Assembly (NCBI GenBank): GCA_977017575.1
Contig: CDRNVI010000043.1
Location: forward strand, 735,620-799,619
Length of the DNA: 64,000 nucleotides
Reading direction: 5' to 3'
Origin: Paramoeba atlantica
Taxonomy: Eukaryota; Discosea
Every line of letters starts with the position of its first letter. The first letter of the stretch is position 1. Positions 1 through 10,087 of this stretch are shown here, piece by piece. The notes under the pieces are model-generated. The model was not told where the DNA came from, searched no databases, and was given only the letters and a program-made list of their open reading frames with translations. Position numbers and translations under genes: made by a program.

Positions 1-485
1 ACCTTTCCTTATTGTAAGACCTTTCCTTATTGTAAGACCTTTCCTTATTGTAAGACCTTTCCTTATTGTAAGACCTTTCCTTATTGTAAGACCTTTCCTT
101 ATTGTAAGACCTTTCCTTATTGTAAGACCTTTCCTTATTGTAAGACCTTTCCTTATTGTAAGACCTTTCCTTATTGTAAGACCTTTCCTTATTGTAAGAC
201 CTTTCCTTATTGTAAGACCTTTCCTTATTGTAAGACCTTTCCTTATTGTAAGACCTTTCCTTATTGTAAGACCTTTCCTTATTGTAAGACCTTTCCTTAT
301 TGTAAGACCTTTCCTTATTGTAAGACCTTTCCTTATTGTAAGACCTTTCCTTATTGTAAGACCTTTCCTTATTGTAAGACCTTTCCTTATTGTAAGACCT
401 TTCCTTATTGTAAGACCTTTCCTTATTGTAAGACCTTTCCTTATTGTAAGACCTTTCCTTATTGTAAGACCTTTCCTTATTGTAA
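1..485. repeat. 18-bp satellite array upstream of APE-1
   Basis: Perfect head-to-tail copies of an 18-bp unit, AAGACCTTTCCTTATTGT in one phase, about 27 copies, starting before the window. No point differences are visible between copies, which suggests recent expansion or homogenisation. The array stops 16 bp before the start codon of the APE-type LINE that follows. It could be the promoter-like 5' region of that LINE, the tail of an element lying off the left edge, or a satellite in which the LINE landed. The unit resembles, but does not equal, the 18-bp units at 17130, 25703, 39449 and 57400. Confidence 0.97.
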
Positions 486-501
486 TCGTTATAATTAGGC
501 C

Positions 502-3500
502 ATGGATACCTCCGGCACGGTCAATGAGAGAAAGCGGTGTTCTGACCCGGTTGCTCTTATTGGTCGGTCCAGGTTAGGTCGGGGCGTCAATTTTTGGCCA
601 TCAAAGTCAAAGGTTGGCGTAGCAAAACTCCGTGATCGTGCGGTAACCAGTATGTCCAACACGATTCGTGCGGGGTCTCGTGTCGCTGTGGTCTGGCGCT
701 GGTCGTTTGCTCAAAGGCTAAAGATGTGGCAAGGGACTGCGAAATTTCGGGCCAAAAATGGTCTATGGCGTATTCGCTATGACTGTTGTCCTGGAGTATC
801 GTTTCCTTTTCCCCCTATAGACCCACGAGTAGCGATCTGTGCGGGCCGCGTGGCACCCCCCCGTAAGAAGAAATGTAGGAAGCACCGTTCTGCGCGACTT
901 CCCCGTCGGAATGGCTCCCCGGCGGTCGAGGAATCTAACCCCATTGCCACGAACAAGACGCTACATCTTGCAACTCTAAACGTCACTACCCTGAAACTAA
1001 AGGGAACTGATTATTTCTCCCTTCGCAAATCGACACGACTACGGGAAATTATGTCGTACATGGTCGAGCGAGGCCTTGCCCTCTGTTGCCTTCAGGAAAC
1101 TCGTGTACAAACCGATATCATTCAAAACATTGCACATCAGACAATTCGTCATGGAAAGTTCGTATTTCATGTTTATATTCAAGGCGCTATCAAAGGTTAC
1201 GGTGGACTCATGATTCTAAGCCTATTTGAGCCTGCTCTTGTGTCGCGAATCAGTGATCGGATCCAACAGGTTACTCTAGACTTACCAAAATTCCACGGTG
1301 TGCTATTCAATGTTTATGCCCCCACGGCGGTGGCAAAAGATGACGTAAAGGAGAAATTTTGCAATGATCTACGTGATGCATGGAATCTTAGTAATGCGAA
1401 AATAAAACTTGTTCTGGGGGATCTTAATGCGCCACTGACAGATAAGTGTCAGCGAATAATGCGTAAAAATAAGGCACAACATCGGCTTACCAATTTACTG
1501 TCTGAGCTTGGGGCTCGCGCGGCACATACATCCTGCCCAAGCAGAAAGAAGTGGACTTATACTTTTCAAAATGGAACTGTAAAACAACTAGACCATATTC
1601 TTGTCAACAAACGTTTCGTCACTACCTTACATGGCCACAGAGTTCTCCAACCCCCGGTGCCGACTCGACATCAAATAGTAACAGTAAAAACTAAGTTTCG
1701 TTGGAAAGCTTCAGTAAATGACGGTAGCTTGCGATTACCGTGGTATCAGTTAAAGGATCCACAAATATGTATGGACTTCATACGCCGTGTGAAAGAGAAC
1801 TACACCGAACATGCGGAGATAGTTGGGATGAAAAGAAGACGAAATGAGCCAAACCAGAAAATGTCAACCGAAATGCCTGTGATATTTCCAAGTGATATTT
1901 TGTGGGATAAATTGGAAAAAGCAATTATCATGGCTGCTGAATCTATACCAACGAAGGAGGAAAACATAAACATGTTTGCTTCAAACGATGAAACTACTAC
2001 ACAGTTGCGAATCCGTGACATTTTCCGTACGTCTCAAAGTCCGCAGAGGTTCGATTCTCTAGTAAAAGAACATAGCATCACCGTGAATGAAAATATCACT
2101 CAAGAATGCCTGTCTCTACAACAAAACTTTCAAAGATACAAACGTTCTTCTTGGAGACATGTTAAAATGATGACTGGGCACACTTCATCACGCCTCAGAC
2201 CGCCAGGAAAAACAAAAAGCGAACAATTATGTAATGTGCGATTACACTTTCAGAATACTGTGCAACTAAAGGAGGTAGACAACAAGATCAAATTTGCGGA
2301 AGCGCCAAAGTCGTTTATCCCTATATCTGATGGACCGTTTGATCTCAATGAATTGACGACTGCTCTTAAAGATATGGCAACTGGTAAAGCACCAGGCATT
2401 GACTCGATTCCAATTGAAGCCTTACGAGTACTGAACAGCGATCCGTTCATACAATCTATTCTTCTACATTTAATTAATATGGTTCGTGAGAGCGGAAGAG
2501 CGCCACAGACATGGAAACGACTTATCCAAGTCCCAGTTCCGAAAAAAGGCGACTTAGGCAACATGAACAATTGGAGACCAATATGTCTAATAGTGCACGC
2601 TGCAAAACTCATGAACCGTATGATACTAAATCGAATTCTTCCTACAGTGGATGCTCAATTAAGTGATTGTCAATACGGATTCCGACCCAATAGAGCAACA
2701 ACGGGAGCACAAGCAACCCTCATTGAGTTGTGCCAGAAAGCGTCTCGTGAGAATCCTGGTGTTGCGCTAGGCTTCGTGGATTTCCGTCAGGCATTTCCTT
2801 CAGTCAGCTTTTTCTCCATTCGTGCTGCACTGGAAGCCTTTCACATCCCGCAGCATCTCAGCAGCATGATAATGTCTATGTATGAAAAAACAGAAGCAGT
2901 TGTACGATGCAAAAGCGGAGTTACTGATACGTTTCCGATCCAGTGTGGCACACTTCAAGGTGATGTTTTGGCCCCTGTCCTATTCCTCATGGTTCTGGAT
3001 CGAGTCATGGCTGAAGTGTATAAGGAAAATGAGTTCGGACTTATCTTGCGAAGGGCGGGCACAAAAAGACAAGGAAAGCCTGCGCAATGTCTAAATTATT
3101 TAGCATACGCGGATGATTTAGTGCTCATATGTCCCTCTCTTACTAATTTGAATCGCGTTATGGAAAGACTGGAACAAACAGCTGCGAAAGTCAACTTACG
3201 TCTCAACATTGGTGTAAATAAAACTGCGTGGATGACAGTAGGTCAAGTGAATGACGCACAAGGAGACTTGATTCTAACGAATGGGGGGTTGGTGCCTCGA
3301 ATCACCGAATATCGATACTTGGGGTTGAAAATTACTAATAAGGGTGTCATTGTAAACTTTGAAGACCGAATTAACTTAGCGTGGGCTGCAACACATCGCC
3401 TACAGTCATTATGGAAATCAGGCCTCACGCTTGTCACAAAATTTCACTTATTCGAATCTCTGGTTTCACCTTTATTGCTGTATGGCTGTGGAAACTTTTC

Positions 3501-4707
3501 CCTAATAAAAAAAGACGCTGATTTAATTGACTGTGAAGTGAACCGAATGAGAAGACTAGCGCTCGGGGTTCGTACTTGGGATGGTACAAGAGGTGCACCA
3601 TGTGATGCACTATATGGGAACAGAATGCGACTTTCTAACGCATGTCGAGTCCTCCGAGTTCAAATGCTAGGACACCTGATCCGCGGCAATAATCCCTTCA
3701 AATCGGTAATGCTATGGCGCAAAGCAACAGGAAAGAAATATCGTCCCACTCTATCAGAGGCATGTGCTGAAGACATGGAACTAGATGTCGAAGATCTCAA
3801 TGTCCTAGCGGGAGATCGGGATTGGTGGGCGTCGAGAGTTAAATTTTTGCGTGAATATCTTGAATCTCACAAATCCTACATGGTTTTCGGCTCTAGATCC
3901 TGGAAGAAGGTATGCCAGGACTTAGATACTACCACCTACAAAGTACTCGAAGGAATTGAAGAAGGCACGGACCATTCTCCTCTCTCAGCTGATTCCGAAC
4001 ACATATACGTAGATGGGGCTGTCAGTTCAGAAGCAGGAAAACCAGCCGCGGGTTCGGGGATAGTTATTGTTAATTCAAATGGTGTAAGAACCAGACAACA
4101 CGTTTTACCACCGGAATGCACTTCACCGGATCGGGCTGAACTTCGCTCCTTTCTTTTAGGCATTCAGGCAGCTTCGTCTTCTACGAGGAACACAGTTATA
4201 CATACTGATTCTCATTATGTATGGGACTGGTATCATAATGTTAGGGTTCGTTTTTCAATCATTGGATACGGTGGCATGCCAAATGCTGACCTACTCACGC
4301 AGATACAAGGAGCAATTAAAGAGCGTTGTACAGATAGTAGTCTCTACGTTATTAAAGTGCGGGCACACTGCGGGAATTCCTTCAATGAAAAAGCTGATGA
4401 AATAGCACGCAAAGCACAGAGAACAGCTGCACGTCGTTTTTCATGCGTCATTCACACGCAAAGGGAGGGAAACAAATCTAATCACGGTCAAAAAAGGGAG
4501 CATGATCTCCAAGAAAAATCTCCACACAAAGTGAATATGAAAAAAGGGAAACTGAAAAATACAGAAGAAGGCAGCACAGTCAGGATTGCTCGTTCACTCA
4601 ACCCAGAAGCTAATACCGGGGATCCAGTAACGTTTTCTCAGTACAAGACATCACGGGGTAGACTGACGAATGCCCCCATTTTTGTGAAGAAAAGCCGCTA
4701 TATGTAA
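502..4707 (+). CDS. APE-type LINE polyprotein (ingi/L1Tc-like), intact
   Basis: A single 1401-residue open frame encoding a complete LINE protein: endonuclease, reverse transcriptase and RNase H for target-primed insertion. Domain order: basic N-terminus with a small beta-barrel-like stretch (about 58-115, VAVVWRW... FPFPPIDP); APE endonuclease from about 157 (TLNVTTL, LQETR, then LGDLNAP near 304 and LDHILV near 362); RT from about 620 (GIDSIP, YGFRPNRATTGAQ, catalytic YADDL near 868); RNase H from about 1168 (YVDGAV, AELRSF, HTDSHYVWDW near 1234, NEKADEIARKA near 1295), so the D-E-D-D set is visible. Such APE-RT-RNase H proteins are typical of the I/ingi group. The ATG at 502 is the first after the 18-bp array and is in frame with all conserved domains. 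No internal stop is seen, so the copy may be recent. Homologous to the LINE at 52933-57384 but clearly diverged. Confidence 0.93.
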   Translation: MDTSGTVNERKRCSDPVALIGRSRLGRGVNFWPSKSKVGVAKLRDRAVTSMSNTIRAGSRVAVVWRWSFAQRLKMWQGTAKFRAKNGLWRIRYDCCPGVSFPFPPIDPRVAICAGRVAPPRKKKCRKHRSARLPRRNGSPAVEESNPIATNKTLHLATLNVTTLKLKGTDYFSLRKSTRLREIMSYMVERGLALCCLQETRVQTDIIQNIAHQTIRHGKFVFHVYIQGAIKGYGGLMILSLFEPALVSRISDRIQQVTLDLPKFHGVLFNVYAPTAVAKDDVKEKFCNDLRDAWNLSNAKIKLVLGDLNAPLTDKCQRIMRKNKAQHRLTNLLSELGARAAHTSCPSRKKWTYTFQNGTVKQLDHILVNKRFVTTLHGHRVLQPPVPTRHQIVTVKTKFRWKASVNDGSLRLPWYQLKDPQICMDFIRRVKENYTEHAEIVGMKRRRNEPNQKMSTEMPVIFPSDILWDKLEKAIIMAAESIPTKEENINMFASNDETTTQLRIRDIFRTSQSPQRFDSLVKEHSITVNENITQECLSLQQNFQRYKRSSWRHVKMMTGHTSSRLRPPGKTKSEQLCNVRLHFQNTVQLKEVDNKIKFAEAPKSFIPISDGPFDLNELTTALKDMATGKAPGIDSIPIEALRVLNSDPFIQSILLHLINMVRESGRAPQTWKRLIQVPVPKKGDLGNMNNWRPICLIVHAAKLMNRMILNRILPTVDAQLSDCQYGFRPNRATTGAQATLIELCQKASRENPGVALGFVDFRQAFPSVSFFSIRAALEAFHIPQHLSSMIMSMYEKTEAVVRCKSGVTDTFPIQCGTLQGDVLAPVLFLMVLDRVMAEVYKENEFGLILRRAGTKRQGKPAQCLNYLAYADDLVLICPSLTNLNRVMERLEQTAAKVNLRLNIGVNKTAWMTVGQVNDAQGDLILTNGGLVPRITEYRYLGLKITNKGVIVNFEDRINLAWAATHRLQSLWKSGLTLVTKFHLFESLVSPLLLYGCGNFSLIKKDADLIDCEVNRMRRLALGVRTWDGTRGAPCDALYGNRMRLSNACRVLRVQMLGHLIRGNNPFKSVMLWRKATGKKYRPTLSEACAEDMELDVEDLNVLAGDRDWWASRVKFLREYLESHKSYMVFGSRSWKKVCQDLDTTTYKVLEGIEEGTDHSPLSADSEHIYVDGAVSSEAGKPAAGSGIVIVNSNGVRTRQHVLPPECTSPDRAELRSFLLGIQAASSSTRNTVIHTDSHYVWDWYHNVRVRFSIIGYGGMPNADLLTQIQGAIKERCTDSSLYVIKVRAHCGNSFNEKADEIARKAQRTAARRFSCVIHTQREGNKSNHGQKREHDLQEKSPHKVNMKKGKLKNTEEGSTVRIARSLNPEANTGDPVTFSQYKTSRGRLTNAPIFVKKSRYM

Positions 4708-5222
4708 TCGAAATTTGCTGTGTATAACTTTGCGCATTAATCTGGAACGCTTATTTTCAGGAGTGTTATGTCCTCTTGGTACATTTATTTATCAACGCGT
4801 TAATAATATTCTGGAGCATTTATGTATATTTCATTGCTAAATATCCGTACTCATCGAAAACACTGAGTGGGGTACGTAATATTGATAGTATACGGTGGTT
4901 TATTTGGCAAGCAGAGAACAAGTTGGCGCTGAGTTGCTCTTCGGGCATATGACGCGGCAATGAAGGCAAGAACTTGCGTACTGCTTAACCCTTGGTACCG
5001 CGTTGAATATCGATGGTGAAATATTGAGCTGAAAATGGCTAATTGTAAGATTGTTCTGGTTTGCTTGTGCTCGTTTGTACACGTTTTCTCCTAATTGCAA
5101 AAGAGGATAGGTCTCCTACCTCCATTCGCATAATCCGCGGTTTGGCCTATTCGTGATGTGGATAGATGTTTCAGTGCGCTAAGGAGAGTGTACGTTGAAA
5201 GTTGCATGTGTATAGTCTTTTG
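4708..5222 (+). other. Probable 3' UTR of APE-1; no gene seen
   Basis: About 515 bp with only short, unsupported open frames. It probably contains the 3' UTR of the preceding LINE. I see no poly(A) tail; the first simple-sequence tract downstream is the (TTA)n run at 5223-5243, which abuts an RLE-1 fragment and could be this LINE's 3' tail, since I-type LINEs can end in triplet repeats. That assignment is inference. Confidence 0.5.
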
Positions 5223-5243
5223 TTATTATTATTATTATTATTA
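5223..5243. repeat. (TTA)7 microsatellite at an element junction
   Basis: Seven TTA triplets sit exactly where coding similarity of the minus-strand RLE-1 fragment ends (after the residues FVMCKV). The position suggests either the 3' tail of APE-1 inserted into that RLE-1 copy, or a later expansion at the break. Confidence 0.85.
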
Positions 5244-5244
5244 C

Positions 5245-5900
5245 TTTGCACATGACGAAGTTCGGGTTTTCCATATTGGACGACATGGCCAGGCGACACA
5301 TGTGAATGACTCTTTCGGCCCCGGCTGGCGCTGCCACTCCGTACTGTTTGCCTTCAAAGAGCTCGCTCGCTTTGGGTCGGATTGCGTTGCATACGGCTTT
5401 GCTCGCTAATCGCCGAAGGGTTTCACCGGCAGCGATCGGACGAACATCATTTTCGCCCTTTGATAGGGCGCATAAGCGCGCCCCTGCGAAGTGCGCCTGT
5501 ACTTCAGAGGGTGCCTTCCCAGCTAGGAGGTGATTTGTTAGCTTTGTGAGGGATCGGAGAAAGTCATTTCCGTGTACGAGCAGTGCTGCCTGTAGGTGCT
5601 CTGGGCGTAATCCCATAGTGCCGGCAGAGGAACCCCTGTTGAAGCTCTTCAGCGTCTTTGCAACTTCGCGTTCGTCAAGTTCCAGTGGAGCGCAGTTCGG
5701 GGGCGGGCAGTTTTCGCACGAGTCAATTTGAAGACGACGGGGGTGTTTTTCTAGCAATTTTTCAAATGTCTCGTCATCGTCAGGCGCCATTGGATCTGAC
5801 GTTAGGGAGGCCAACCCTCTAGAGAGCTCGCCGTGGCGGACGAGGAGTTCTGCTCGAATCGCTGCCTTCTCGTCTTCGTCAGGGAATTCCGTTGGAGATT
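5245..5900 (-). pseudogene. RLE-1 LINE internal fragment
   Basis: Minus-strand open sequence of about 215 residues matching the region just before and at the start of the RT of RLE-1: AELLVRHGELSRGLASLTSDP, then GLRPEHLQAALL, GARLCALSKGENDVRPIA, GETLRRLASKA and QYGVAAPAGAERVIH. Both ends are missing: the catalytic YLDDG box, endonuclease and zinc fingers are absent. The upstream side is an extremely A-rich, Lys-coding stretch (5900-6000), which may be native Lys-rich linker or tail debris. Closely related to, but not identical with, the RLE-1 copy at 6442-9971. Confidence 0.85.
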
Positions 5901-6441
5901 TTTTTTTTTTTTTTTTGTCTTTGTTTTTTTTGTCTTTGTTTTTTTTCTTTTTTTCTTGTCTTTTTTTTGCACCAATCACCACTATACCTCTCGTATCTCC
6001 CACATGTCTGAGCAAGAAAGACGTATGCATCTTGATCGATGTTGATGTCGTACGTCCTTGCAAAAAGTCTGCTCGTCATTACAATTCGTAGAAGAATTTT
6101 TTTTTTTTTTTTTTTTTTTTTTAAAGGAAAACATGCAATGGCAGTACTTGAAACCAGTGCTATGATATTTATCGATCTAATTATCTGCATTGTCAATTTC
6201 TGCATGTAAATTTCTTAGTTTTTCCTCCTTCCACAAGCAATCAGCCCACCCCAAACTAGCAAACAATTTCCCCCCACGAAGCCGCCTCCCTGAAGAGAAA
6301 TGCAGTGAAAAAGTGACACCCGAAAGGTAAAAACACCCGGGGGTTTTTTCTATCCCCCCCACACTTTGCCCTACCCCCCACAATTAAATCCCAGCTCGTA
6401 CCGGTTGAGCTCGCGAGTAGAAAACCCCTTTCGCATGAACA

Positions 6442-8241
6442 TTACTCTTCAATTCCGTATCCATTAATAATCGCGTCGGGGGATGATGTAGGCAGCCGCA
6501 ATACGAGCATACGAGCTTGTGCCCTCATTAGGGCGACGTTTAGTGTCGTCACCAGTTGGTGTAGTGCTTCCCCCTTCGAGAGCGTGCCCCCGGAGTACGC
6601 TGCCCGGGAAGTGGAGACTTCCTTGAGTATCGCGAAGGCACTGGGGCACCATGCCCCGTATGATTCCACCACCATAGCGCCAAACTTGTGACGCGCTGCG
6701 TCTGCTTCCTCTCTTTGTTTCTTCTTGTTCTCCGTTGCGTAGCGCTCCGCAAAAGACCCCGCCGTCACCCAGTTAGCATCACGGACTAAGTCCGTATACT
6801 TTGGCTGCTGAACATGAGTGACAGCGAAGTCTAATACAAGAGACTGGCCTACGTCGAAAGTAGAGAGGAAGACGTCCCCTGGCCTAGTGAGGGCGCCCCC
6901 AGGACCCGTGTTCCCCAGGCTCACTTCTCGCCGCGGGGTAAACCCAGCTTTCGCGCATTCTGAGGAGAACTGTCCCGCTATAGCGTTGTGTCGTGCTATG
7001 ATACCGTGCCCGCACTTGCATACCAGTGCGTGATCACCCTCGGGGTCAAGTGGCAGGGCGCATTTCTCCATAGGACATGGCCGGGAAGCCGGATAAATAG
7101 CGTCTCCGAGCCACCACCGCACAAGAGTACGAAATTCAGTTGGTGTGTAGGCCAAGCCGTTTTTCTTAGAGGGGATTACGAAAGCCCACTCCGAGGCCCC
7201 TTCTCCCGTTTCCGATATCCATCTGGCCCTCGTTCGGAGATCGGCACGAGAAAAGGCCTCCCGAAATTCGCGGGAGGCGATGGCATGACTAAGATCACGC
7301 TGGCGAGGGATTACGAGCTCTTGGCTAGATTCCTGCTCGTTATTATTTGAGTAAGGAGAGTCCGTCGACAATGCGAGACTTTTCGGTATTAATCCACATT
7401 GTTGTACCACAGTTGTCCCGGCGCGTTTATTGACCTCCTGTACAGCTTGGGTGAACCCCTCGGCATCCGCCGGGTCCCATTGGTCCTTGTCTGAGGCGAA
7501 AGCGACGGAGGCCACGTATGCGGAACTCGAGTATTCCTCCGCTGACCGGAGCCCCAACCCCCCGTACCGCTTTTCGCGTTGTGCCTGGCGTCCGGCCCTA
7601 TCGCTCAGAGGACGAAAGAAATGTTCAGTGGTATGTTGGACAGCATCATCTAAGCGTTTGCAGAGGTCCTGTAGTTCTGCTGTTGGGGTTGTTCTGAGCG
7701 AGTACACCATTTGACAAAAACCCGTACAGTGCCGGATCAGAGACAAGGCGATCTGGGGGTCTTCGAGCGCCGTTATAGCCTGCAACGATTCTTCGGCCAA
7801 GTCGATCGCATTGTTGAGGATGAACTCGCGGCAAAATTTGGTGGATCCAACTGGACTCCCCAAAATATGGAAATTGCCTTCTGTATTTTTATTCAAACCG
7901 GGGATATCAGGGAAAAGGGAGGAACGGTGGGAGGAAGCGGTGTGAGACGTAAGCTCGCACTTGGCGGCATTGAGATGTAAACCCCATTTTGGTCCGGATA
8001 ACGTAATCACATCCAGTGCGTGCCGTACGTCGCTAGATGGACCGGCGATTACCCCGTCATCTAAGTACCAGAGGTTTAGGGTGAGTTTCGGGGCGGCCGC
8101 ACGGATTTCCATGGAAACTTCTTTCATGACCAGTGAGAAAAGAAGAGGGCCCAGTGGGTCACCTTGCTGTACTCCTTCAGAGGATGCGATGGTGCGGGAA
8201 CCAAAGGTAAGAACGCTTCCAGTATTGTAACACCATTCCAC
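6442..8241 (-). pseudogene. RLE-1 C-terminal half: RT catalytic part and endonuclease
   Basis: Continues the reading of the 8274-9971 frame in another phase. Visible motifs: EGVQQGDPLGPLLFSLV, catalytic YLDDGVIAG, then the thumb/linker region. The C-terminus has the Cys/His motif (CPMEKC... GDHALVCKCGHG), and a restriction-like endonuclease core PGDVFLS... LVLDFAVTHVQQ followed by AERYATENKKKQREEA. In R2/CRE-type LINEs this domain nicks the target. The conserved residues DLKNAFNNVS lie in this phase just upstream (about 8290-8320), so the open frame seen here starts late only because of the frame break near 8360. Confidence 0.85.
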
Positions 8242-8273
8242 ATAGGAAGCCAGTTTAGGGAAGTGTTGGCGTG

Positions 8274-9971
8274 CTAGGGCCGTGAAAGAATCCCGTGAAA
8301 CATTGTTAAATGCGTTTTTGAGATCAATCTTGCATAGTAAAAAATCGTCGTCATCAGTGTGTTCTTCCGGCAGAGATGTATCACCCTTTCTGCACCCGCA
8401 GGTGTAGCTACACCGTACTGGTGCCCTTTGAAAAGTTTGCGGGCCTGCCCCCTAGCCGCGAAGCAGGCGACTTTGCTTGCCAAGCGACGAAGGGTTTCTC
8501 CAGCTGCAATCGGGCGTACGTCATGTTCCCCTTTTTTCAAGGCGCACAACCGACCCCCCGCGTAGTGGTCTTGGGCTTCTAAAGGTACTTTTCCTGCGAG
8601 CATGTGATTGATGAATTTGGTGATTGTGCCCAGAGGGTCGGTATACGCGTCATGATGATACTGCGTTGCTACCTGTAGATGCTCCGGTCGCAGACCAAAG
8701 GCCCCACCTGAGGACCCTCGGTGAAAAGTGGAGAGAGCTTCGGCCACTTCTTCTTGAGTCGCTTCAAGCGGTTCAGCATCCGGGGTCAGGAGGTTTTGCA
8801 CGTTGGAGGTGGATAGCCTGGGTGGGTGCTTAGACTGGAGCTTCGCGTAGGTCGCTTCATCGTCGGGGGCAAGAGGTTCAGAAGTTAGGGCAGTCATGGC
8901 TCGGGAGAGCTCTCCGTCACGAACAAGCCGTTCAGCACGTAAGACCGCTTTCTTTTCCTCTTCCTCCATGTTCTGCGCTTGTGCCACGCTTTTCTTTTTC
9001 CGTGTGAGACTAGAAACCGCTTCGTTCCACAGCGCCAGGAATTCTCCCTTGGCCCATCTAGCTAGACACTTCCTTACATGGGAGGCGTATGACGCTTTTG
9101 CGCGGTTACCTCCACGGTGGGGGGCGGGTAAAATGCACTTAGGCAGCATGGCGAGAAGTGTCCAAGCTTCGAGTGTGTTTTCGCGGATCGCCGTGGATAA
9201 GCATCCGCTAAGCGTCTTGGCCCATTCTTGCCTGCAGCGGTCTGGGATGTTCTTACAGGTATTTATGGACAGAGCGCTGATCGAAGATAAACTCGGAAGG
9301 GGTGGATCTATGGCCTGTACGCTCTCGCTTTCCGTGGTTTGATTAGCTGGAGAGGTGGCCGCTTTAGCGAGAGTTGTATTCGTATCAGGAGTGGCGTTGT
9401 TCGAGGGGGTTGTCGGTGGAATGTGGTGTGGTGAACGGCGGGACGTGCAGTTCTTGGCATGAGAATCTCGCTTTCCTAAGTCGTAGTGCTTGTTGCAGTC
9501 TTTACAAAGAAAGCGCCCCTCTTCCATCCACCAGGTATCCGAAACCTCGTCCCCATGTCTGTGGGCTACGTGGTTATAGAATGCCTGCCAGTGTCCCCCG
9601 TGAGACACTGTTTTCCATGCGCATCCCTGGAAAGAACATTTCCGCACGTGTCCATTTTCGCTGGGCGTCTTTTCCCGTCTAGCGGAGGGCGTCTTGGGGA
9701 TGTGCAGTTTCTCGGCGGTCATGGAATCGGAGTGCCCAGTTTTCGCCACCTGATGACGCTTGCGTTTCCCGACCGATGCGTTTGGGTTCCGTTCGTCGGG
9801 TGGCAATTCTCCTGACGAGCTGCCAGCGCTTTCTGCTATGGTTTCTCCTTCGTTTGCTGCAAGAGTGCATGGTCCGGGGGAGTTCAAACTGTAGTCTGTG
9901 TTGTCTGTTTTGTCTTCGCTGTCGGCTCCGGACTCATTACTCAGCTCAGTAGCAGTAAAAAAAAAATGCAT
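8274..9971 (-). pseudogene. RLE-1 N-terminal half: zinc fingers and start of RT
   Basis: Encodes the N-terminus of the same RLE-1 copy. An acidic/Ser-rich leader precedes a C2H2-like finger (CSFQGCAWKTVSHGGHWQAF... NHVAHRHG) and a second Cys/His finger (CKDCNKHYDLGKRDSHAKNC), the arrangement expected of CRE/R2-type LINEs for target binding. It continues with FHRGSSGGAFGLRPEHL, GEHDVRPIAAGETLRRLASK and HQYGVATPAGAERVIHLC. Just after that motif, near 8360, the phase changes: relative to other RLE-1 copies a short stretch is missing and the frame is lost. One break therefore separates this half from 6442-8241. Confidence 0.87.
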
Positions 9972-10087
9972 TTCGCTCGTTTTATGATGGTCCTAAAAAA
10001 TTCAATTGATTGAGATTACGTAAATATAATTCTCAGAAATCAAATTTTCCACCAACTCCTCAATAATCTAACGTAAATTGAAGGTAT

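Larger units (their letters stand above)
6097..9971 (-). mobile_element. RLE-1 LINE copy with poly(A) tail
   Basis: A nearly complete RLE-1 LINE on the minus strand: N-terminal half 9971-8274, C-terminal half 8241-6442, then a 3' UTR of about 320 bp ending in 26 A (plus-strand T run 6097-6122). The 3' UTR holds several G runs on the minus strand (6350-6385), so it may form a quadruplex. No SL-like sequence is seen at the 5' end and the N-terminus is shorter than in the copy at 44786-48625, so the 5' end is probably truncated. I could not find a target duplication. Confidence 0.85.

Noticed and set aside
1-485. CRISPR-like or telomeric repeat array
   Set aside because: Contiguous 18-bp units without spacers rule out CRISPR. 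The unit is not G-rich and does not resemble TTAGGG telomere repeats known in Euglenozoa.
5900-6075. N-terminal 14-3-3-like fragment (DAYVFLAQTCGRYERYSGD)
   Set aside because: A short match around YVFLAQ...ERY recalls the 14-3-3 start, but it lacks the following conserved helices and runs into Lys repeats. Chance cannot be excluded.
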